64,000 bases of DNA from a virus. Each line of letters opens with the position of its first letter. The stretch's first letter is position 1. Below, piece after piece: positions 59,347 to 64,000 of the stretch. Under the pieces are notes generated by a model. The model worked only from the letters and a program-made list of their open reading frames with translations, did not search any database and was not told where the DNA came from. The translations under genes and the position numbers were made by a program. The stretch spans positions 25,732 to 89,731 of the IMG/VR virus record IMGVR_UViG_3300049719_000158; one strand, written 5' to 3'.

Positions 59347-60039
59347 ATGAACACAATGTCATTGTTCTTAAGTTCAGATCATCACCTGGAACATAATAAT
59401 ATTATTGAATACTGTTCACGTCCGTTCACATCTGTTGAACACATGAACGATGAACTTGTATCACGCTGGAACGCGTGTGTCAAATCTAACGACTGCGTTT
59501 TACACTTGGGCGACGTAACGCTCGTAAATTATAACAAAGATGTGTTGCACAAAAAGCGTCCAGACTTCGTTGAACTCATCAAAAGTCTAAATGGCGTGAA
59601 AATTCTTGTACCTGGCAATCATGATGACAAGCGAATGTTTTCATTCTACGAAGAATGCGGGTGGCACATCGTCAGAAACGAATTACAACCTCATGATGAA
59701 AAGAAGAAATTATATGGTTTCATATTAGATGATGTTATGTACTGTCACAATTATCGCGCTGCTTCGCTCATTGACACTGATGTAAAAGTCGTTGTACACG
59801 GCCACGCACATGGCACCCGACAACGCGTTGAGTGTGACCCACGAACATACATTGACGTGGGTGTCGACTGTTGGGGACTTGCTCCCGTTGAGGTGTCAAA
59901 TATGCTTGATGAACAACGTGCAAAGCTCATCGAGAATTACGTTACGACACTATGCCGTCAAATAGTCATCCCACGAGGGGATAACCTTGGCACGAACGAA
60001 AGTGAGGCATCTCACTTTCACCGACCATTGGCTGATTGA
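59347..60039 (+). CDS. metallophosphoesterase, C-terminus altered by IS
   Basis: SLFLSSDHHLEHNNIIEYCS (DxH), LHLGDVTLVNYN (GD), ILVPGNHDDKRM (GNHD), CHNY and VVHGHAHGTRQRV (GHxH) define a calcineurin-like phosphoesterase. The last ~27 residues (IVIPRGDNLGTNESEASHFH) are read from the right end of the IS605 element, so the natural C-terminus, after about LCRQ, was lost or shortened. All catalytic motifs remain. Confidence 0.8.
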   Translation: MNTMSLFLSSDHHLEHNNIIEYCSRPFTSVEHMNDELVSRWNACVKSNDCVLHLGDVTLVNYNKDVLHKKRPDFVELIKSLNGVKILVPGNHDDKRMFSFYEECGWHIVRNELQPHDEKKKLYGFILDDVMYCHNYRAASLIDTDVKVVVHGHAHGTRQRVECDPRTYIDVGVDCWGLAPVEVSNMLDEQRAKLIENYVTTLCRQIVIPRGDNLGTNESEASHFHRPLAD

Positions 60040-60226
60040 CCGCAGCCTGCTCAACGTATGTTTCGCGTTGAGAGTTTGGTGTGATGTAATCACACTTTTT
60101 AACGTAGAGATCTCGTATGTTGATCGCCGCGTTCGTGTCAGCATGACACTTAAAACCACACTTTGTGCAACAGTATTTTCCATCCTTACGAGAGCTCTTG
60201 TCGATGTTTCCAATCAATATATGCAA
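59966..60226 (-). pseudogene. tnpB: TnpB (IS605 OrfB) C-terminal remnant
   Basis: 86 residues: DGKYCCTKCGFKCHADTNAA INIRDLYV is the TnpB zinc ribbon plus the last RuvC aspartate. The C-terminus FRSCQGYPLVG matches that of the partial TnpB at the right edge of the window. The N-terminal domain and first RuvC motifs are missing, so no RNA-guided nuclease would be made. The element's 3' end, where omega-RNA is normally encoded, is retained. Confidence 0.75.
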
Positions 60227-60637
60227 AATATTTCAGAAAATAATTGCGTGCATTCGCTTGGATATCACATAATCTTTTGTCCGAAGTACAGACACTGTGT
60301 TTTAAAGGATGCAGTCGCAGTCGAAACAAAGAACATAATTGCGCAGTCTTGCATCGAAAGAGGATGGATTTTACATGCTCTTGAAGTGATGCCAGATCAC
60401 GTTCACGTGTTTGTTCAAGCAGATCACGTAACAGCGCCGGTAGAAATAGCAAAGACTTTGAAATCAATATCAGCAGTTTACATATTCACAAAATTTCCAA
60501 CGTTAAAAGGAAGAAAGTTTTGGGGATCAGGTTTGTGGAGCAAAGGAACGTTTTACTCAACAATCGGGTCAGTCTCAGAAGATGTCGTTAAACATTATAT
60601 AGAGACACAGTATGATAGAAAACACCGCAATTCATGA
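60221..60637 (+). CDS. tnpA: IS200-family Y1 transposase TnpA
   Basis: 138 residues from MQNISENNCVHSLGYHIIFC. PKYRH, VMPDHVHVFVQA (the HUH metal/catalytic motif) and the C-terminal HYIETQYDRKH with the catalytic Tyr are all present. Length is normal for TnpA. It cuts and rejoins single-stranded DNA at the terminal hairpins. It appears intact, so it could mobilise related ends in trans. Confidence 0.9.
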   Translation: MQNISENNCVHSLGYHIIFCPKYRHCVLKDAVAVETKNIIAQSCIERGWILHALEVMPDHVHVFVQADHVTAPVEIAKTLKSISAVYIFTKFPTLKGRKFWGSGLWSKGTFYSTIGSVSEDVVKHYIETQYDRKHRNS

Positions 60638-60773
60638 CATCCACGAGGGGATATCTATTCTTGCGAAAGAGAGAACATAAATATACCCACAAGAAACACG
60701 TGAATTCACTCGTTCAATCGAGGTGATTTTTGTGCAGTTGATTGGTAATCCTGCACTTATATCATGGTGAGCG
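60638..60773. repeat. IS605 left-end region with hairpins
   Basis: Starts with the ACGAGGGGAT hairpin shared with 24.8 kb. It is followed by the inverted pairs CACTCG...CGAGGTG and GTGCAG...CTGCAC. No gene is visible in these 136 bases between tnpA and deoC. Confidence 0.5.
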
Positions 60774-61535
60774 TCACGATTGAAGTCCATCGTTATCGCA
60801 AACAGACCACTCACGCGCGTGCTGCTTCACTTCATCGGCTTGTTCTGCAATTTCTTCGTCAAATCTTCTATTGGCTTCTTCAACGATTTTCTTTGTTGCC
60901 GAACTTCCCACCCGCGTTGCTCCTGCGTTCAAAAACATCTCGACTTGTTCAAGCGTCTTGATGCCTCCTGACGCCTTCACTTGACACTTTGAACCCTCAC
61001 ACCACTTTGACATGAGCTCAATGTCATACAGCGTTGCACCGTGTGAAGCAAATCCCGTTGACGTCTTCACAAAGTCAGCGTTCGTCTTCACAGCCAATTG
61101 ACATAGCATTTGAATGTAATCACCGGTGTTGCACGTCTCAAAGATCACCTTGACGATGCCGCTACGAGCGTGAACGGCGTTGTGTAAGCGTTCCATTTCA
61201 CAAGCCACAGCGTACCAATCACCATTGAGCACGTTCGACGTGTTGATGACGTAGTCAATTTCGTCAGCGCCGTGATCTAACGCTAACGTCGCTTCGTACT
61301 CTTTTGTGTGCAAACACGAGTTGCCATGTGGAAATCCAACGACGCTTGCGAGCTTCACGCAATCACCAACATAGCGCTTTGCTGCTTGCATGTCGCATGG
61401 CTTCACACACGCTGACGCCACCTCGAACGTGACTGCAACGTCGAGTCCATCCTCAAGCTCCTGTTGCGTCAAGTGAGGAGCGAGAATTGCGTGATCAATC
61501 GTTGATGCTATTTTTTCAGGAGTTCTCATTTTCAT
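60774..61535 (-). CDS. deoC: deoxyribose-phosphate aldolase
   Basis: 253 residues: TIDHAILAPHLTQQELEDG, SVVGFPHGN, DEIDYVINTSNVLNGDWYAV, ADFVKTSTGFASHGAT (Schiff-base Lys) and CQVKASGGIKTLEQV. It splits deoxyribose-5-phosphate to acetaldehyde and glyceraldehyde-3-phosphate, feeding carbon from degraded host DNA. The last ~30 residues (RFDEEIAEQADEVKQHAREW then SVCDNDG) are not part of the family. They repeat the C-terminus of the protein at 31.3 kb. Confidence 0.9.
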   Translation of the reverse strand: MKMRTPEKIASTIDHAILAPHLTQQELEDGLDVAVTFEVASACVKPCDMQAAKRYVGDCVKLASVVGFPHGNSCLHTKEYEATLALDHGADEIDYVINTSNVLNGDWYAVACEMERLHNAVHARSGIVKVIFETCNTGDYIQMLCQLAVKTNADFVKTSTGFASHGATLYDIELMSKWCEGSKCQVKASGGIKTLEQVEMFLNAGATRVGSSATKKIVEEANRRFDEEIAEQADEVKQHAREWSVCDNDGLQS

Positions 61536-62068
61536 TATTCCTTGTTCAACATTGCAATCGCTCTTTTGACATCGTACGGCGTGAGCCCGTATTTCGCTGA
61601 CGTCTGCGCTAAGTTGCCACGCAGCGTTCCCATGTCATCATCGTCGTCGAGTATGACAAACGAAATGTCCTCGCCAGGAAGCAGCATTGCGTCGTACATC
61701 CACTCGCTTATTTCCTCTCCACGAATGGCACCACACAATTCTGGAGTCATTGACGTGACTTCACCGACAAATCCATGATACTCTAACGCGTCTATCAAAT
61801 CGTCAACGTTTCTTCCCAGGCGCCACGAAGACGATATGACGACTTTTGCACCTGTCTTCTCAATTATTTGGTTCAGCAACATGACTTTTGTGCGATCAAT
61901 CATACGCAAATCGCTAACATCGACGTTTGAACTTGCGTGTTCACACCTAAACTTGTGCTCCCGTTGTGTCAACGGCCCTTCGAACCATCCTTCACGCTCC
62001 AAAAATGGAGTTGAGTTCAACACACCATCAAAATCAAGAAAAATTATCTTCGTTGTCAATATGTACAC
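61535..62068 (-). CDS. HAD-superfamily phosphatase-like protein
   Basis: 177 residues. IIFLDFDGVLNSTPF (DxD nucleophile), VVISSSWRLGRNVDDLIDAL (S/T motif), FVILDDDDDMG (acidic motif). This arrangement matches HAD proteins of the RNA-repair or polynucleotide-phosphatase kind found in phages. The Lys of motif III is unclear. Shares one base with deoC. Confidence 0.8.
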   Translation of the reverse strand: MYILTTKIIFLDFDGVLNSTPFLEREGWFEGPLTQREHKFRCEHASSNVDVSDLRMIDRTKVMLLNQIIEKTGAKVVISSSWRLGRNVDDLIDALEYHGFVGEVTSMTPELCGAIRGEEISEWMYDAMLLPGEDISFVILDDDDDMGTLRGNLAQTSAKYGLTPYDVKRAIAMLNKE

Positions 62069-62539
62069 TTAACACTTCTTTCCGTGCATGTGAGGGCGGG
62101 AAACGTTATACGCGTGTTTGACGTTCACTGCTCTTTCGAGATCAACGTTCATTGCTTTTGCGTCATCAACGAGCATAAGGAATATATCAGCGAACTCCTC
62201 TTCAACACACGTCAACGCAGGCAAGCCCAATGCCTTCAATTTTTCGCTCTTGTCACAAGGCTCAAATAACTTTCCTGCTCGATAAGCTTCCCACACTTCA
62301 CTGATTTCAGTGTGCAAATTCATCATCCACACGGCGAGATTTTCTTGCAACGACTTGTTTTGATCGTCGTCGTGAAAGCCATGTTCTACGCAATTTTGAT
62401 AGTTACGAGACGCCCACGCATTGATCGAGTTATCGTACACGTTGTGATACGCATGTGTACAGTAACGCAGGCTACCTAAAATCCATGCGGGTAATCGCTT
62501 TTCAGGAGTCGTTGAGCCACATTGTGGACACTTTATCAT
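62069..62539 (-). CDS. MazG-like NTP pyrophosphatase with N-terminal zinc ribbon
   Basis: 156 residues. IKCPQCGSTTPEKRLP at the front is half of a zinc ribbon. The MazG part has MMNLHTEISEVWEAYRAGKL (ExxE), CVEEEFADIFLMLVDDAKAM (EExxD) and VKHAYNVSRPHMHGKK, the usual KxxYNxxRPxxHGKK end. It hydrolyses (d)NTPs to monophosphates; a role in nucleotide balance or ppGpp lowering has been proposed for phage MazG. Specificity unknown. Confidence 0.82.
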   Translation of the reverse strand: MIKCPQCGSTTPEKRLPAWILGSLRYCTHAYHNVYDNSINAWASRNYQNCVEHGFHDDDQNKSLQENLAVWMMNLHTEISEVWEAYRAGKLFEPCDKSEKLKALGLPALTCVEEEFADIFLMLVDDAKAMNVDLERAVNVKHAYNVSRPHMHGKKC

Positions 62540-63045
62540 TTTACCTCACCTTGATAATATACACCTGTCGTTATCACGTTCAAAATGTTGGTGCAAAAAT
62601 AGACGGTGCCAAAGATCAACGTGTCGCCTGCGATTTGACTGCTGCAACCCACATATGCATTTCCGCTCACGCTGACATGGCCTCCGATTCGAGCGTTTCC
62701 GTAGACGTTAGACTTCCCGAACACCTTTGCGTGTTCCATAATCTGTGCGTCATCGTACAATCGAGCGTCACCGTAGACTTCAGCGTGGCCCTTGACGTAC
62801 ACTCGTTGGAATATCTTCGCGTTACCGTACACCACGGCGGTTCGCTCGACATACGCAGTGGGTGCAACGGCCGCAGTGTCAGCAACCCACCCACCGAGCG
62901 TGTCATCGTTGTTCAAGTGTCGACGAGCACACACTGCGCCATTACCATCCTTAAAGTCGTGTTTTAGCGCACAATCTTCTGCGAACGACATTGACGACAA
63001 AGACGCAGCGATTAGGAAACTTGATGCGAGCGAAGTGAACTTCAT
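62536..63045 (-). CDS. secreted left-handed beta-helix protein
   Basis: 169 residues. A signal peptide (MKFTSLASSFLIAASLSSMS FA) is followed by HDFKDGNGAVCARRHLNNDD and hexapeptide repeats (AKIFQRVYVKGHAEVYGDAR, NVYGNARIGGHVSVSGNAYV), typical of a left-handed beta helix. It should be exported to the periplasm of a Gram-negative host. A truncated paralogue lies at 45.9 kb. Overlaps the MazG gene by 4 bases. Confidence 0.7.
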   Translation of the reverse strand: MKFTSLASSFLIAASLSSMSFAEDCALKHDFKDGNGAVCARRHLNNDDTLGGWVADTAAVAPTAYVERTAVVYGNAKIFQRVYVKGHAEVYGDARLYDDAQIMEHAKVFGKSNVYGNARIGGHVSVSGNAYVGCSSQIAGDTLIFGTVYFCTNILNVITTGVYYQGEVK

Positions 63046-63136
63046 GTTGTAACCTCTTTTCTTATAGAGACATTACACCATAAGTTACAAATTGTACAAG
63101 AGAAATAATCAAATTACGAAGTCAGTGACGTTGCGT

Positions 63137-63535
63137 CTACATCGAAAGGTGCAACGTTTGCATCGTCAAAATTGTCAAGCAAGTTTCCGGTAAATCATTT
63201 ATTATTGATAACATTTTCTCTACATCACACACTTCGTTTGCAAAGTCAGGATCGCTCTCTAAGCGCGCCGCTGTGTCAGCGAGCATAGCGGGAAGAGTTG
63301 TTACAAGTCGTGATTTTTCTTCGTCTTGCTTTTGTGTTATTGTGTCAATGGCACGTTGTTTTGCGTCATCAATTCCTGTCGCCATGTTTATCAATTTTTC
63401 TTTGAGGTGAACGTTGATACCAGGAGCTATCTCGACGCTCTTATAACAACCCTCCGGAACAATCTCTTTTTCTGCGATTTCAACGATCTGCGCATTGTCT
63501 GCGGCGTCTTTATATGATAAAGCAACGTTGTACAT
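63137..63535 (-). CDS. hypothetical protein, 132 aa
   Basis: Start set at MYNVALSYKDAADNAQIVEI; an upstream ATG is possible. Beta-rich first third (GCYKSVEIAPGINVHLKEKL), then helical. No family recognised. Confidence 0.55.
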   Translation of the reverse strand: MYNVALSYKDAADNAQIVEIAEKEIVPEGCYKSVEIAPGINVHLKEKLINMATGIDDAKQRAIDTITQKQDEEKSRLVTTLPAMLADTAARLESDPDFANEVCDVEKMLSIINDLPETCLTILTMQTLHLSM

Positions 63536-63626
63536 GTAGAAAATATAAGACGCAGGAGAGATTATGAAATATCGTATTGTTTGATTGCATTTATGACCGC
63601 GCAGACTGAACAATCGAAAATTTACT

Positions 63627-63854
63627 TCAATTTCTACGTTGCAACAAATATACCTTGTTTTGTGTTGCTATCATTTCTATTTCATAATGTTTCGCTTCGT
63701 CTATATCATTATATTCACACAAAATAGTTCTTAACATCCCGAAACGATTTGTAGGGTCAAAATGTGGATTAGTATTTGATGGAGGTATTTCTCCAGGGAT
63801 GATTAATTCTTTCTTGTTTTCCAATATATGCTGCGCGAGCTTCAAATTGTTCAT
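63627..63854 (-). CDS. small hypothetical protein, 75 aa
   Basis: MNNLKLAQHILENKKELIIP GEIPPSNTNPHFDPTNRFGM and an alpha/beta end. The first helix is only vaguely leader-like. It lies between the preceding gene and the IS605 end. Confidence 0.45.
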   Translation of the reverse strand: MNNLKLAQHILENKKELIIPGEIPPSNTNPHFDPTNRFGMLRTILCEYNDIDEAKHYEIEMIATQNKVYLLQRRN

Positions 63855-63872
63855 TTGTGATTACTGTGTCAA

Positions 63873-64000
63873 CGTCAAATAGTCATCCCACGAGGGGATG
63901 ACCTTGGCACGAACCCGCGGGTGGCATCACCCGCGCTTCGACCGTCGACACGCGTTTGATCGCGTGACGTTTGGGCAATTGACTGGGTGAATTTGAATTC
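63873..64000 (-). mobile_element. right end of a second IS605-type element, with TnpB C-terminus
   Basis: CGTCAAATAG then TCATCCCACGAGGGGATGAC (8-bp hairpin) repeats the end at 59.96 kb. The next hairpin, CGCGGGTGGCATCACCCGCG, has a different stem around the same GCAT loop. On the minus strand an open frame runs in from the edge and ends VEARVMPPAGSCQGHPLVG at 63883, aligning with the TnpB end at 59966. The element continues beyond the window. Confidence 0.65.

Larger units (their letters stand above)
59955..60700. mobile_element. IS200/IS605-type element with tnpA and tnpB remnant
   Basis: Divergent tnpA (plus) and a tnpB 3' fragment (minus) lie between two related terminal hairpins. The tnpB-side end has GTCATCCCACGAGGGGATAA and a second hairpin GAAAGTGAGGCATCTCACTT TC. 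The tnpA-side end has ACATCCACGAGGGGATATCT followed by ATTCTTGCG. Exact tips are uncertain, and no target duplication is expected for this class. It inserted into the 3' end of the phosphoesterase gene. Confidence 0.75.

Noticed and set aside
1-64000. CRISPR array or tRNA cluster.
   Set aside because: No regularly spaced direct repeats and no cloverleaf-forming sequences were seen by eye; a computational scan would be needed to be certain.

Overview
The window is a stretch of a large tailed-phage genome that resembles the T4 lineage only distantly. No ribosomal RNA, convincing tRNA or chromosomal housekeeping block is visible. Genes are packed end to end, many with 4-base ATGA overlaps, and most are on the minus strand. 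The recognisable genes are phage replication and nucleotide genes: a dCMP hydroxymethylase close to T4 gp42, a dUTPase/dCTPase-type pyrophosphatase, ThyX, dCMP deaminase, a class II ribonucleotide reductase, a DnaB/gp41-type helicase, a UvsX/RecA recombinase, a gp32-like ssDNA-binding protein, a FEN-type exonuclease, and a family C (DnaE-type) DNA polymerase in place of T4 gp43.

Layout. 1-3.8 kb: two tandem Fringe-like glycosyltransferases, a KxDG nucleotidyltransferase-like protein and ThyX. 4-15 kb: UDP-glucuronate decarboxylase, several proteins with a shared N-terminal leader, two decayed homing endonucleases and dCMP deaminase. 15-24.8 kb: dCMP hydroxymethylase, a GT-B glycosyltransferase, an FmdB zinc ribbon, a GIY-YIG nuclease fused to a kinase, and many tiny genes. 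24.8-31.3 kb: the DnaE-type polymerase, split into two genes by an EDxHD endonuclease, each half carrying a mini-intein. 31-41.3 kb: NadR-like ATPase, UDP-glucose 4-epimerase homologue, dUTPase/dCTPase-like protein, dTMP kinase-like protein, leader-bearing small proteins, class II RNR and helicase. 41.3-53.5 kb: DNA methyltransferase, a tail-fibre-like protein, phosphoesterase, Hsp20, UvsX, SSB, HD hydrolase, FEN. 53.5-64 kb: small genes, a 622-residue leader protein paired with a ferritin-like protein, an IS200/IS605 element, DeoC, a HAD phosphatase, MazG, a secreted beta-helix protein, and the end of a second IS605-type element at the window edge.

How the genes fit together. The hydroxymethylase, pyrophosphatase, deaminase, ThyX, kinases and RNR form a nucleotide pathway that would place 5-hydroxymethylcytosine in the phage DNA. 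The UDP-sugar enzymes (decarboxylase and 4-epimerase) and three glycosyltransferases suggest a further sugar, perhaps a pentose, on that base; this is inference. A second theme is an amphipathic N-terminal leader (typically MKLTKQQLRxIIxEEL) shared by at least a dozen otherwise unrelated proteins. It looks like the T4 capsid-targeting sequence and suggests a set of proteins packaged in the head. A third theme is heavy colonisation by mobile genes: at least eight intact or decayed homing endonucleases, two inteins and IS605 material.

Caveats. At least seven genes carry a frameshift or nonsense change, some in short A runs. Some may be assembly or sequencing errors rather than real decay. Functions come from motif recognition by eye; no database search was run.
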